From: Bifidobacterium breve | GTDB taxonomy: Bacteria; Actinomycetota; Acidimicrobiia; Acidimicrobiales; Ilumatobacteraceae | Assembly: GCA_945886445.1 (NCBI GenBank) | Contig: CAMCZG010000005.1 | Span: 1 to 60,006 of the forward strand | Length of the DNA: 60,006 bases | Direction of reading: 5' to 3' | Part shown: in pieces, positions 1-9,021 of the stretch | How positions within the stretch are numbered: the first letter of the stretch is position 1 | How the letters are laid out: every line of letters starts with the position of its first letter | Notes under the pieces: generated by a model | What the model was told of the DNA's origin: nothing | The model's input: the letters and a program-made list of their open reading frames with translations, nothing else | Database searches by the model: none | Made by a program: the position numbers and the translations under genes

Positions 1-1
1 T

Positions 2-349
2 GCTGAGTTTGGGCTGTGGCGCGCGATGTCTGGTGCAGACCAGGTGCACTCACTGCAGGTGCTGCGCATCTTTGAGCAGTGGGAACCACAAGCAACTCGC
101 GAGGAAAAGAGTGCCGCATTACTACACGACGTAGCTAAGGCAATTTCCCCGATGAGTCGTATGGCGCGAAGTGTGGCAACGATCGGTAGTTTTCGTCGCG
201 AGAGATGGCGTTGGTATCGCCAACACGAATTAATGGGAGTTGAAGCTCTCCAAAGAGTTGGCTCGTCGCAACGCACTATTGAACTCATAAGGCGCAGTGC
301 ACAAGATGCGGTGGCGCTGAATCTTTATAAAGCCGATGACTCGGTGTGA
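2..349 (+). CDS. HD-domain phosphohydrolase-like protein (C-terminal part, cut by window edge)
   Basis: The frame is open to the left edge, so the true start lies outside the window. The visible part carries a His in DQVHSLQVL and the metal-binding HD pair in ALLHDVAKA, the core of the HD hydrolase superfamily. Such proteins usually hydrolyse nucleotides or other phosphate esters. The substrate cannot be read from this fragment. It ends with TGA directly abutting the stop codon of trpS, which runs towards it. Confidence 0.7.
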   Translation, partial: AEFGLWRAMSGADQVHSLQVLRIFEQWEPQATREEKSAALLHDVAKAISPMSRMARSVATIGSFRRERWRWYRQHELMGVEALQRVGSSQRTIELIRRSAQDAVALNLYKADDSV

Positions 350-1384
350 CTACTCTGGCAGAAAGCCCACGGCATTTTTGGCGCGATCCACAGTAGCGCT
401 TGCCACTACACGAGCCTTCTCGGCCCCAACACGCAAAAGTCGTTGGAGTTCGGCTCGATCATTCATTAGCTCGGTATAGCGCTGTTGTATGGGGCTCATC
501 ATGGCGCAAACTGCCTCGCCTGCATCAACTTTAAGTGCACCGTATTGTGAATAAGAACTGGCGAGTTCCTGTGGCTTTTGCCCAGTAGCTGCCGACAAAA
601 TGTCGAGCAAATTAGCTATGCCTGGTTTAGCGTCTCTGTCGTAGGACACTTCATTGTCACTATCGGTCACAGCACGTTTAAATTTTTTCATTATTGAGGC
701 AGGGTCATCGAGAAGATAGATGCATCCAGATTCATTAGTCGTTGATTTCGACATTTTGTTTGTTGGCTCTTGAAGATCCATGACTCGCGCTCCAAGTGCC
801 GGCGTTACTGCCTTCGGCAAAACAAATGTTTCACCAAAACGATGATTGAAACGCATAGCTATGTCACGAGTAATTTCAATATGTTGCTTTTGGTCATCGC
901 CTACCGGCACTTCATCAGCGTCGTACAACAAAATGTCTGCTGCTTGCAAGGCTGGATAGGTGAAGAGACCGGCAGAAACAAATTCGGCTTCACGCTTTTG
1001 TGACTTATCTTTGAATTGCGTCATTCGTGATAGTTCGCCAAAAGAAACGGTGCACTCCATCATCCAAGAAAGTGTTGTGTGCTCAACCACATGGCTTTGT
1101 ACAAAAACTGTTGCAACATTCGGGTCGAGACCTACGGCAAATAGCATGGCAGCCAATTCCAGTGTGTTCTGGCCAAGCACCCCTGGTGATTCCGTCACAG
1201 TAAAGGCGTGCAAGTCGACGATGCCGTGAAATACGTCATTTTGGTGTTGTCCATTTACCCACTGTTGGAGGGCGCCTAAGTAATTACCTAGGTGAACAGC
1301 GCCGGTTGGTTGGATGCAAGATAAGACACGAGCCACGGGCGGACTGTAGTCGTCGAAAGGGGTCTCTGGCGAGTATGTTTTCAT
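350..1384 (-). CDS. trpS: Tryptophanyl-tRNA synthetase
   Basis: Class I aminoacyl-tRNA synthetase that charges tRNA-Trp in the cytoplasm. The HIGH-type signature appears in PTGAVHLGNYLGAL near the N-terminus and the KMSKS loop in NKMSKST; 344 residues is the usual length. I start at the ATG of MKTYSPETP rather than the longer frame, because the extra N-terminal residues are not family-like and a CATAAC box lies six bases upstream. This start overlaps the first codons of the divergent scpA, so each promoter sits inside or beside the other gene. Confidence 0.95.
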   Translation of the reverse strand: MKTYSPETPFDDYSPPVARVLSCIQPTGAVHLGNYLGALQQWVNGQHQNDVFHGIVDLHAFTVTESPGVLGQNTLELAAMLFAVGLDPNVATVFVQSHVVEHTTLSWMMECTVSFGELSRMTQFKDKSQKREAEFVSAGLFTYPALQAADILLYDADEVPVGDDQKQHIEITRDIAMRFNHRFGETFVLPKAVTPALGARVMDLQEPTNKMSKSTTNESGCIYLLDDPASIMKKFKRAVTDSDNEVSYDRDAKPGIANLLDILSAATGQKPQELASSYSQYGALKVDAGEAVCAMMSPIQQRYTELMNDRAELQRLLRVGAEKARVVASATVDRAKNAVGFLPE

Positions 1385-2166
1385 CTGTGAGTTATGACGT
1401 CTCAACGGCCGTGTTTGAGGGCCCATTCGACCTTCTTTTGCACCTCATTTTGAGGGAGCAGGTCGATATCCACGAAGTCTCTCTTAGTACCATCGTCGAT
1501 GCGTATCTCACCGAAATTGAGAAAATGCAAGGCCTTGATCTCGATATCGCCACCGAATTTCTCCTGATCGCTTCAACGCTCGTTGAGCTGAAATCGCGCC
1601 GATTGCTGCCTGGTAAAGAAAATATTGATCTCGACGAGGAATTTGCGCTGTGGGAAGAGCGTGATCTTTTGCTGGCGAGGCTCCTTGAATGTAAGACGTT
1701 TAAAGATGTATCGCTGGTATTCCAACAGCTGGCAGACCTTGCAGATCGAGCCTTTCCCCGTACCACCGGACCCGACGAGAGGTTTTCAGAACTACTGCCC
1801 GACTTAATGGAGGGCGTGACCCCATTCAAGTTGCATAAGGCAATCTTGAAGGCGCTCGCCCCGAAGCCCGAACCACACATTGATTTTTTCCACGTCGCTC
1901 CAGTTCGATTGAGCGTTTCTGAGGCAGTGAGTGAATTGATGGATTCTTTGCCAGACATGAAGGCCATTACTTTTCGCAACCTCACCCGCGGTCATGAAGC
2001 GCGATTAGAAGTTGTGGTGAGGTTCCTTGCCATTTTGGAAATCTATAAACAAGGTTTCATTGAACTCAGCCAAGAAGATCGCTTTGGCGATATTGAAATT
2101 CGCTGGATAGGCGATGAAGGTTTTGCCACCGTAAATGCATTCTCTATTGACGACTATGAAGGATGA
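1375..2166 (+). CDS. scpA: Segregation and condensation protein A
   Basis: Kleisin subunit that bridges the SMC ATPase heads and, with ScpB, forms the bacterial condensin used in chromosome segregation. The N-terminal signature FEGPFDLLLHLI and the following ScpA helices are clear, and the length (263 aa) is normal. I choose the ATG of MFSSVSYDV; a GTG four codons later is possible. An AAAGGGG stretch lies about 12 bases upstream, rather far for a ribosome binding site. scpB follows at once. The 5' end overlaps trpS on the other strand by ten bases. Confidence 0.93.
   Translation: MFSSVSYDVSTAVFEGPFDLLLHLILREQVDIHEVSLSTIVDAYLTEIEKMQGLDLDIATEFLLIASTLVELKSRRLLPGKENIDLDEEFALWEERDLLLARLLECKTFKDVSLVFQQLADLADRAFPRTTGPDERFSELLPDLMEGVTPFKLHKAILKALAPKPEPHIDFFHVAPVRLSVSEAVSELMDSLPDMKAITFRNLTRGHEARLEVVVRFLAILEIYKQGFIELSQEDRFGDIEIRWIGDEGFATVNAFSIDDYEG
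1391..1396 (-). promoter_or_regulatory. Candidate -10 box of trpS inside scpA
   Basis: CATAAC read on the minus strand ends six bases before the trpS ATG. It departs from TANNNT at the first and last bases, so it is a weaker member of the leaderless set seen across this window. It lies within the early codons of scpA. Confidence 0.35.
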
Positions 2167-2180
2167 GTAGAAGGTTTCAC

Positions 2181-2822
2181 ATGTCAGATGAGGTCCTCAA
2201 TATAAACGATGATTCTTCATTCATCACTCCCGAAATCATTCGGGCGATGGAAGGTATCTTGATGGTGGCAATCGAACCTGTTCCTAGTGAATTACTTGCG
2301 CAGTTATTCGAAATGCCAGTTTCCATCGTCGAAGAAATGGCAGCTCAACTCTCTGCAGTTTATGAAGAGGCAGGGCACGGCTTTCAGCTTGTACAGGTGG
2401 CGGGTGGATACCGGTTTCAAAGTCATCCAGTTGTTTCAGCATACGTAGAACGTTTTGTACTCGATGGGCAGCGCGCCCGACTCTCTGCGGCGGCGCTTGA
2501 AACGCTCGCCATCGTTGCTTACAAACAACCAATTTCGCGCTTACAAATTGCTTCAGTGCGTGGTGTTGACCCCGATGCGGTGCTACGCACGCTGCACTCG
2601 CGGGGCTATGTAGAGCATCGAGGTCATGATGATGGTCCTGGTCAAGCGGTGCTGTGGGGAACAACTCAACTTTTCCTCGAGAAACTAGGCATCAACTCGC
2701 TTGGTGAGTTGCCGCCACTAGCGGAGTTTGTGCCAGATGCGAGTGTCGTTGAGGCTCTAGAAAATACATTGCGTATCTCTCCACTCGATGATGCAGGCTC
2801 TGCGCCAGATCAAAATCTGTGA
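2181..2822 (+). CDS. scpB: Segregation and condensation protein B
   Basis: Winged-helix partner of ScpA in the SMC complex. The LSAAALETLAIVAYKQP motif and the segment around ISRLQIASVRGVD are typical of ScpB. An ATG at 2163 overlaps the scpA stop, but AGAAGG at 2169-2174 stands six bases before the ATG at 2181, so I choose the later start (213 aa). The gene ends overlapping the GTG of rluB, and scpA-scpB-rluB is an order common in actinobacteria and firmicutes. Confidence 0.93.
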   Translation: MSDEVLNINDDSSFITPEIIRAMEGILMVAIEPVPSELLAQLFEMPVSIVEEMAAQLSAVYEEAGHGFQLVQVAGGYRFQSHPVVSAYVERFVLDGQRARLSAAALETLAIVAYKQPISRLQIASVRGVDPDAVLRTLHSRGYVEHRGHDDGPGQAVLWGTTQLFLEKLGINSLGELPPLAEFVPDASVVEALENTLRISPLDDAGSAPDQNL

Positions 2823-3589
2823 CGGAAATGTCAGATCATTCACAAAACGAAGATACCGAGTTGCACGAGGGCGAGCGCTTGCAGAAAATCCTTGCCGCAT
2901 TGGGCTGGGGCAGTAGGAGAGTGTGCGAAGATCTCATCAGCGAAGAAAGAGTGACGGTCAATGGCGAGATTGCCATTCTTGGTCGTCGTGTCGACCCGCT
3001 TGTTGATTTAATTTGTGTTGATGGGGCGCCCGTGGGGGCTCGTCCAGACTTTGTTTATTACTTGCTGAATAAACCAAGAGGAGTGATCTCTACTGCAAGC
3101 GACCCACAGGGCCGCGAGACTGTTATCGATTTAGTGCCTAGTGAACCTCGTGTATTTTCTGTAGGTCGATTAGATTTCGATACAGAGGGCCTTTTGTTGC
3201 TCACCAACGACGGCGAACTGACGCAGTTTCTTACACATCCGAGTCAGGGTGTAGAGAAAGAGTATCTGGCGATGCTTCATGGCTCTCCACGTTTGTCCGA
3301 TAAAGCATTGCGCAAATTACGTATTGGTGTTGAGCTTGAAGATGGGCTCACTTCTCCTGCGAAGGTGAGTCAGCGCAGTGACAACACGGTGACAGTTGTT
3401 ATTCACGAAGGACGTAATCGCCAGGTGCGGCGAATGTTTGAGGCTGTTGGCGAGGAAGTAGAGCGATTAGTGCGTGTTCGTATTGGCCCGCTAGTGGACA
3501 ACAAACTGAAGCCGGGAGTGTGGCGTGACCTCACCCTTGCAGAGCGGAAAGCGCTCAGTGAATTTATGTCGAAATCATCTCGGCGCTAG
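2819..3589 (+). CDS. rluB: 23S rRNA pseudouridine synthase, RluB/RsuA family
   Basis: Isomerises a uridine of large-subunit rRNA to pseudouridine. An S4 RNA-binding domain (ERLQKILAALGWGSRR) is followed by the RsuA-type catalytic domain with the nucleophilic Asp in GRLDFDTEGLLLLTNDGEL. The GTG start shares GTGA with the scpB stop, indicating coupled translation; an ATG three codons on is the alternative. By family and position it is the RluB-type enzyme found downstream of scpB, but the exact target base is not shown by sequence. Confidence 0.9.
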   Translation: MTEMSDHSQNEDTELHEGERLQKILAALGWGSRRVCEDLISEERVTVNGEIAILGRRVDPLVDLICVDGAPVGARPDFVYYLLNKPRGVISTASDPQGRETVIDLVPSEPRVFSVGRLDFDTEGLLLLTNDGELTQFLTHPSQGVEKEYLAMLHGSPRLSDKALRKLRIGVELEDGLTSPAKVSQRSDNTVTVVIHEGRNRQVRRMFEAVGEEVERLVRVRIGPLVDNKLKPGVWRDLTLAERKALSEFMSKSSRR

Positions 3590-3602
3590 ATACCCCAATC
3601 GC

Positions 3603-3614
3603 TAGAGTAGAGAC
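3603..3614 (+). promoter_or_regulatory. Leaderless promoter (-10) of tyrA
   Basis: TAGAGT at 3603-3608 is followed by six bases and then the GTG start. With initiation about seven bases after the -10 box, the transcript would begin at the start codon. No good -35 is visible. Confidence 0.55.
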
Positions 3615-4667
3615 GTGTCGGTTCAGCAAAGTATCAATATTGTGGGTCTCGGGCTCATTGGCGGCTCAATTGCAGCTCGGCTAACACAAGAAGGTTTTCG
3701 AGTGCAGGGAATTGACCCATTGGCGAGTCGTCAAGATGAAGCACTCAAGGTTGGTTATATTTCTTCAGTAGGTCTCGACGTCGATGCCCACATCACTTTT
3801 GTGTCTGTGCCTGTGTCGCAGCTGACCACCGAGGTCGAAGCAGCACTACGGGTAACCAGCGGAATGGTGACCGACGTCGGCAGCGTGAAGGCTCCCGTTG
3901 TACAGGCCATCTCAGATCCCCGTTTTATTGGTGGGCATCCGATGGCAGGCTCAGAACTTGAAGGTATTCAAGGGGCAGACGCCGAACTTTTTGAAGGCGC
4001 TACGTGGATCCTCACTCCTACTGATTCCACTGACGACCGAGTTTTTGCTGAAGTTGCTTCCATTGTCCAACTCATGGGAGCAAACATTCTCGCTGTGACT
4101 GCAGAGCATCACGATCGACTGATTGCAGTGGTCAGCCATGTTCCGCATTTGACGGCGGCAACTCTCATGAGCGTTGCCGATGCTCAGTCAGAAGAGCATG
4201 CCTCGGTGTTGCGAATGGCCGCAGGAGGCTTTCGCGATATGACCCGAATCGCATCGAGCAAGCCAGGCATCTGGCTCGACATCTGCCGGGAAAACCGAGC
4301 AGCAATTTTGGAAACACTCGATGACTTCATTTCCGAGTTAGGGCAACTGCGTACCATCATTGATGGTACAAAAACAGGAGAGCTTGAAATTTTTCTCTCC
4401 AAGGCAAGAAAAGCCCGGTCGCATTTACCGGCACGCGTGCGTTCGTTGGAAGACGTCGAAGAAGTTCGTATCCCTATTCCCGATCGCCCTGGTGCTGCCG
4501 CAGAGATATTCACACTCGCCGCCGCGCTCAATGTCAACTTGGCGAGTTTTGAAGTAGTGCATTCGGCTGAAGGAGAACGAGGAGTCGCCATCGTTCTTGT
4601 CGACAAATCGCAAGTGGAATTACTTCGTGGTGGTCTTATCGGTCGTGGCTTCAAGCCAGGTCGTTAG
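3615..4667 (+). CDS. tyrA: Prephenate dehydrogenase with ACT domain
   Basis: Oxidises and decarboxylates prephenate to 4-hydroxyphenylpyruvate on the tyrosine branch. The Rossmann motif GLGLIGGSIA is near residue 10, HPMAGSE marks the substrate pocket, and the last 70 residues (EVRIPIPDRPGAAAEIFTLA) form an ACT domain, the usual site of amino-acid feedback. 350 aa is normal for the ACT-fused form. A -10 box six bases upstream of the GTG suggests its own transcript although rluB ends only 25 bases before. aroA follows one base after the stop. Confidence 0.92.
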   Translation: MSVQQSINIVGLGLIGGSIAARLTQEGFRVQGIDPLASRQDEALKVGYISSVGLDVDAHITFVSVPVSQLTTEVEAALRVTSGMVTDVGSVKAPVVQAISDPRFIGGHPMAGSELEGIQGADAELFEGATWILTPTDSTDDRVFAEVASIVQLMGANILAVTAEHHDRLIAVVSHVPHLTAATLMSVADAQSEEHASVLRMAAGGFRDMTRIASSKPGIWLDICRENRAAILETLDDFISELGQLRTIIDGTKTGELEIFLSKARKARSHLPARVRSLEDVEEVRIPIPDRPGAAAEIFTLAAALNVNLASFEVVHSAEGERGVAIVLVDKSQVELLRGGLIGRGFKPGR

Positions 4668-4668
4668 T

Positions 4669-5964
4669 GTGTCTCAACTTTTAGAAACAGCTAGCGGCCC
4701 GCTCAATTGTGTGGTCGAAGTGCCCGGCTCAAAGAGTATTGCTAATAGAGCACTCATCTGCGCGGCCCTAGCAGGTGCAGGCTCACGCATTACGAATGTT
4801 CCAGATGGCGACGATACCGTTGCAATGCTTGAAGCTTTACGTATTTTGGGTGTGGCTATTTCTCAAGACGGAGGAAACGTTAGTTTTACTTCGGCGCTTG
4901 ACCTTGAAAATGCTGAAGAGCTGAGTGTTCATGCTGCTTTGGCCGGAACGTCATCACGCTTTCTCACGGCTCTCGGTGCGTTACGCAAGGGCAACACCTT
5001 GATTGATGGCTTTGAAGCATTGCGTCAGCGCCCGATGCAAGATCTACATATTGCACTGCAGCAACTAGGCGCAACCGTTGCAAGCGAACTGGGCAAGTAT
5101 TCGCTTCCCGTAGTAGTGAACGGGGCAAGTGCGCATGGCGGTGAACTCACTTTGTCAAGCTCGGTCTCGAGTCAATTTTCCAGCGCTATTTTGCTTATTG
5201 CGCCGTATTTAAGCAGCGGTCTCAGACTCAATATTGAAGGTGAGCGCGTTTCTGAGTCATACGTGATGATGACGATCGGAGTGATGAAGGCATTTGGGGC
5301 AGATGTATCTATAGAGGCGCAAGAAGACACATTGCTTCGTATCAGCGTTCAGCCTGGGGAATATGGCGCAACTCAGTATTCCGTTGAACCCGATGCTTCT
5401 TCGGCTTCGTATCCTCTTGCATCAGTCGCTATTTGCGGTGGCGAAGTTTTCATTCCAGCCATGAAGCAGCAATCTCTGCAAGGTGATACCGGTTTTGTCT
5501 CACTCATGGAGAAAATGGGTTGCATCGCGCGTTGGGTCGATAATGGCGTGTACCTAAAACGAGATCCTCATGTGATGCTGCAAGGGCTCTCGGTTGATCT
5601 GAAAGACATGTCCGATTTGGTTCCCACCGTTGCAGCGGTTGCTCTGTTTGCACAAGGGGCAAGCACAATCTCTGGAGTCGGTTTTATTCGCAATAAAGAG
5701 AGCGACAGGCTCGGCGACTTGGCCACAGAGCTACACAAATGTGGTGCCGAAGTGAAAGTTTTTGATGATGGAGTTGTCATCACCCCACACACGCTTCATG
5801 GCGCCACACTCGCTACCCATCACGACCATCGCCTGGCGATGGCGTTCGGCTTGGTGGCTCTTCAGGTTCCCGAAGTTTTAATAGAAGACCCAGAAGTGGT
5901 GTCGAAGAGCTGGCCGATGTACTGGGAGATGAGAGAGCAAATGTTACGGTCAACTCATGAGTGA
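4669..5964 (+). CDS. aroA: 3-phosphoshikimate 1-carboxyvinyltransferase (EPSP synthase)
   Basis: Joins shikimate-3-phosphate and phosphoenolpyruvate in the shikimate pathway. The PEP-binding motif GSKSIANRALICAALAG, LAGTSSRFLTAL, the catalytic Asp in DMSDLVPTVAAVALF and RNKESDRL are all present. The frame extends upstream into tyrA, but the fit to the family begins at VSQLLETASGPL, so I use the GTG one base after the tyrA stop (431 aa). Adjacent tyrA and aroA point to coupled expression of aromatic amino acid synthesis. The next gene overlaps by eight bases. Confidence 0.95.
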   Translation: MSQLLETASGPLNCVVEVPGSKSIANRALICAALAGAGSRITNVPDGDDTVAMLEALRILGVAISQDGGNVSFTSALDLENAEELSVHAALAGTSSRFLTALGALRKGNTLIDGFEALRQRPMQDLHIALQQLGATVASELGKYSLPVVVNGASAHGGELTLSSSVSSQFSSAILLIAPYLSSGLRLNIEGERVSESYVMMTIGVMKAFGADVSIEAQEDTLLRISVQPGEYGATQYSVEPDASSASYPLASVAICGGEVFIPAMKQQSLQGDTGFVSLMEKMGCIARWVDNGVYLKRDPHVMLQGLSVDLKDMSDLVPTVAAVALFAQGASTISGVGFIRNKESDRLGDLATELHKCGAEVKVFDDGVVITPHTLHGATLATHHDHRLAMAFGLVALQVPEVLIEDPEVVSKSWPMYWEMREQMLRSTHE

Positions 5965-6646
5965 TGAGCTAGCTAGTTCTTGGGTGGCACAGGCCGGGCC
6001 GAACGCATCGGTCCAAGCGGCTCACCACGTGGTGGCCTTCGACTTCGATGGCACGCTCACCGTGCGAGACACAGTGTGGCCTTTCATTTCTCTGTTGGTA
6101 CCAAAACGTAAAGTGCTCAAGGTTTTCCTATCCGGTCTCACTCGCAATCTGCGTGCAGTGGTTCAGCGCGATCGTGACTTTTTGAAGCTAAATGTTCTTG
6201 CCAAATCTCTTGAGGGACTGCCGGTAGAAAAAGTGAACCTCATTGCCGAGAAATATGCGGATCATGTACTGAAATATTGGATGCGATCCGATACTTGTGC
6301 GAGGTTGAGGTGGCACCAAAAGGCAGGTCACACGGTGGTCATCGTCTCTGCATCTTTCGAGAGTTATCTCGGACCCATAGCGCACAAAATCGGCGTGGAA
6401 CATGTGCTCGCTTCGCGTCTTGAAGTTGTTGCCGACTCCGACGGTGGTCATTGCTTCAATGGGAAATTATTTGGTGAAAACTGTAGGGGAGTTGAGAAAA
6501 TTCAACGTTTCCGAGAATGGTCGGCTGCTCAGCCTGGCTTGGTATTTAGGTACGCCTATGGAGACTCTGCTGGAGATCAAGAGTTACTGAGTGCCTCTGG
6601 AGAAGCAATTTGGGTGAAACATGAAACCCTCCATCCTGCGCCTTGA
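5957..6646 (+). CDS. HAD-IB family phosphatase (SerB-like)
   Basis: Haloacid dehalogenase-fold phosphatase of subfamily IB. Motif I with the nucleophilic Asp is FDFDGTLTVRDT, motif II is in VVIVSASFESYLGPIA, and motif III/IV is YGDSAGDQELL. The family includes phosphoserine phosphatases and PlsC-associated phosphatases; the sequence does not decide the substrate. The ATG lies inside the end of aroA and the gene overlaps the next one by 26 bases, so it is part of the aro operon. Confidence 0.8.
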   Translation: MSDELASSWVAQAGPNASVQAAHHVVAFDFDGTLTVRDTVWPFISLLVPKRKVLKVFLSGLTRNLRAVVQRDRDFLKLNVLAKSLEGLPVEKVNLIAEKYADHVLKYWMRSDTCARLRWHQKAGHTVVIVSASFESYLGPIAHKIGVEHVLASRLEVVADSDGGHCFNGKLFGENCRGVEKIQRFREWSAAQPGLVFRYAYGDSAGDQELLSASGEAIWVKHETLHPAP

Positions 6647-6869
6647 TTTTTTGTTTAAGCCGATTCCCTCTCGGCTGCCACAAGGGAACTCAGAACAAGT
6701 AGAAAATCTCCGTCGTGCCATTCTCGACGCGCATCAAAAAGCCGTCGAAAAAGGAGATCCTGTGTACATCGACCCCATCACCCAACGCAGTGTAATGACG
6801 GCCGCTTTTTTGGCTTCACGAGCAACATGCTGCACCAGTGGCTGTAGACATTGTCCGTACGAGCTCTAA
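6621..6869 (+). CDS. DUF5522-type small cysteine-rich protein
   Basis: An 82-aa protein of unknown function ending in ATCCTSGCRHCPYEL. The four closely spaced cysteines could bind zinc or an iron-sulfur cluster. The segment DPVYIDPITQRSVMTAAFL and this C-terminal signature match the DUF5522 family as I remember it. It overlaps the HAD gene by 26 bases and should be translated from the same message. Function is not known; a metal-binding role is inference. Confidence 0.65.
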   Translation: MKPSILRLDFLFKPIPSRLPQGNSEQVENLRRAILDAHQKAVEKGDPVYIDPITQRSVMTAAFLASRATCCTSGCRHCPYEL

Positions 6870-6926
6870 GCGGCTACGTTTGTATGGTCACGCGGTAGCA
6901 ACCGCCTTATTCATCTAGGAGCAATT

Positions 6927-7424
6927 GTGTCGCAACAGCGAGAGATCCTCACGTGGGAAGGTTTCGGGGTCGCATCACATGACCTCGCACTGAAAATTGC
7001 TGAGAGCGGCTATGAGCCCGACATGATTTTGGCTATTGCCAGGGGTGGTCTATTCCTGGCCGGAGCTCTCGGCTATTCACTCGCCGTTAAAAATACATAC
7101 ACAATGAACGTCGAGTTCTACACAGGCGTGAATCAGCGACTCGACATGCCGATGATTCTTCCACCTGTTCCCGATTTTGAAGAAGTGAGAGATGCCAAAA
7201 TCTTGATTGTCGATGATGTTGCCGATACGGGCCATACTCTTAAGCTGGTCAATGAGTTTTGTAGCGGTCGTGTTGCTGAGTCGCGTATCGCAGCCCTCTA
7301 CGAGAAGCCCCACTCGGTTGTGCATTGTGACTACGTGTGGAAGAAAACAGATGAATGGATCAATTTCCCCTGGAGCGATCGCGAGCCAGTGGTCAAGAAA
7401 GCGAATATGGTGCTTGACGCCTAA
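6927..7424 (+). CDS. Purine phosphoribosyltransferase-like protein
   Basis: Type I phosphoribosyltransferase fold, 165 aa. The PRPP-binding loop is ILIVDDVADTGHTL (the two acidic residues and TGHT are standard), preceded by ILAIARGGLFLAG, the PPi loop region. These features and WINFPW near the end resemble the hypoxanthine/xanthine-guanine class, which salvages purine bases, but substrate is inferred. The GTG start is fixed by AGGAG five bases upstream. The stop codon shares CTAA with the convergent FAD oxidoreductase. Confidence 0.75.
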   Translation: MSQQREILTWEGFGVASHDLALKIAESGYEPDMILAIARGGLFLAGALGYSLAVKNTYTMNVEFYTGVNQRLDMPMILPPVPDFEEVRDAKILIVDDVADTGHTLKLVNEFCSGRVAESRIAALYEKPHSVVHCDYVWKKTDEWINFPWSDREPVVKKANMVLDA

Positions 7425-8998
7425 AGGCTCTTGAGTACAACTTGTGCGGCATTGCGGCCGCTTGAACCCCAAATACCAGCGCCAGGAAATGTCGCAGCAC
7501 CTGTGATGTACAGATTCTTAATGGGCGTGGTGTAGCGCGATAACTCTGGCTGCTGTGAGAAGAAAATCGACATTGGGCCTCCAGCAAAACTCGTTGCGTG
7601 ACCCTGTGGAAGGAAGAATTCAGTTTCGTAATGTGCGGGAGTTTTTACTCGCCATTCTGAGATTCTGGGAGTAAGTGGTTCTGTCAGCAAAGTGTCGTAA
7701 AGCGACAACCAGCGTGATGGTTCGTCGAGTGACTGCCATCCATCAACGAAGTTGTATGGCGTGAAGAGTGCTTCCAAGCTCAAGATGTTTGTACCCGATG
7801 GTGCGAGGGTGGAGTCGGAGAAAGTTGGTGTATTGGCAAGAAATGCGGGCTTCGCAAGGATCTGTCCGTTGGTCATCATCGAGTGTCCATCATGAAGTTC
7901 TTGTGTGTTCGGTGCGATCACGAAAGTGCAGCCTTCATTATTGGCGAGAAGATTTTGATAACGGTCGTGTTGAAGAGCCTTGTACTGAACATCCCCGTGA
8001 AAAACTGCATCGATCTTTGATTCGTACCCTTGCGATTGTGGGGTATTGCGCCAGCGCTCAATGAATGAGTGAGATGATGAGGGAGCACCTGTGAGCCACT
8101 TCACAAAAGTGTCATGTGGGTTACATGCGGAAATAACGGTGCGGCTGTGAATAACGCGACCATCAGATAATTCGATGCCATAAAGCTTTTGATCTTCGCA
8201 GAGAATTGCCGAGACAGGTGCGGACAAGAGCAACTGGCCACCAAATGATTGGTAGGCCTTCAGAAGTGCCATCGGAAGAGCACCGCTGCCACCAACGGGG
8301 CGCCCCACTTGTGCTGCATGGCGCATCGCGAGGGTGATAGCGCCGAGCCCGGTATGTGGTGTGTGCGGTGACACGCCCCACACAGTCGGGCCCTCCACAA
8401 GTGCGGGACCGATGATTTCTGGTGAGGTGAAATAACTATCAAGAACTTCTGCAGCCGATGCACGACTCCATTGCAGCAAGCGAGAAAGGCCTTTACCCCC
8501 GCGTCGGGCTGTGTTACTTAAGAGCTTTCGGCGCGAAGGCACATCGTTTGCATTGTCCAATATGAGCGAGATGACGGGAAGGGCATCATTGACGTATCTG
8601 CGGTAGTTGTTTACCTCATGAGGCAGCACTCGTGACAGGGCATCGCACGTTTGTTCGAGATCATGAAACGATGGCCACCACAAGTCACTATGCCATGATC
8701 CATTGATTTGTGCAGGTTCGATATCAATGTATTCGAGGCCATATTGATGGAGCTGAAGTTCTTCAATGAGGGGGTTGGTTCGAACGGCAAGATGGTCACA
8801 GTTGCATATATTGATGCTGCAGCCGGCAAAGGTGTCGCTGGCTGCAGTGCCTCCTACGTCGTGGCGCGCTTCAACAAGCAAAGTCTTCAAGCCTGCTTGG
8901 GCTAAATAAGCCGCAGTGGTGAGCCCGTTGTGACCCGCACCTATAACGATGGCATCGTAGGAATCTTGAAGCATCCCGTTTTCTGATTGTTGCATCAT
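7421..8998 (-). CDS. FAD-dependent oxidoreductase, phytoene desaturase/amine oxidase-like
   Basis: A dinucleotide-binding motif IVIGAGHNGLTTAAYLA with a downstream acidic residue (LLVEAR) opens the protein, and the C-terminal FAD motif LYITGAATFPGAGIWGSSG closes it. This is the CrtI/PYROXD2-type layout of about 525 aa. No carotenoid genes lie nearby, so carotenoid desaturation is unlikely to be readable from context and the substrate is open. The start could be either of two tandem ATGs (8998 or 8995) or the ATG at 8974; no clear ribosome binding site or -10 box decides. It diverges from the creatininase-family gene. Confidence 0.75.
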   Translation of the reverse strand: MMQQSENGMLQDSYDAIVIGAGHNGLTTAAYLAQAGLKTLLVEARHDVGGTAASDTFAGCSINICNCDHLAVRTNPLIEELQLHQYGLEYIDIEPAQINGSWHSDLWWPSFHDLEQTCDALSRVLPHEVNNYRRYVNDALPVISLILDNANDVPSRRKLLSNTARRGGKGLSRLLQWSRASAAEVLDSYFTSPEIIGPALVEGPTVWGVSPHTPHTGLGAITLAMRHAAQVGRPVGGSGALPMALLKAYQSFGGQLLLSAPVSAILCEDQKLYGIELSDGRVIHSRTVISACNPHDTFVKWLTGAPSSSHSFIERWRNTPQSQGYESKIDAVFHGDVQYKALQHDRYQNLLANNEGCTFVIAPNTQELHDGHSMMTNGQILAKPAFLANTPTFSDSTLAPSGTNILSLEALFTPYNFVDGWQSLDEPSRWLSLYDTLLTEPLTPRISEWRVKTPAHYETEFFLPQGHATSFAGGPMSIFFSQQPELSRYTTPIKNLYITGAATFPGAGIWGSSGRNAAQVVLKSL

Positions 8999-9021
8999 GA
9001 AGTTTGTCAATCTTTTTCGTG

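Noticed and set aside
6888-6901. Hairpin GCGGT-AGCA-ACCGC before the phosphoribosyltransferase gene as a terminator
   Set aside because: Only five base pairs and no T-run follows; it may be chance or a minor leader structure.
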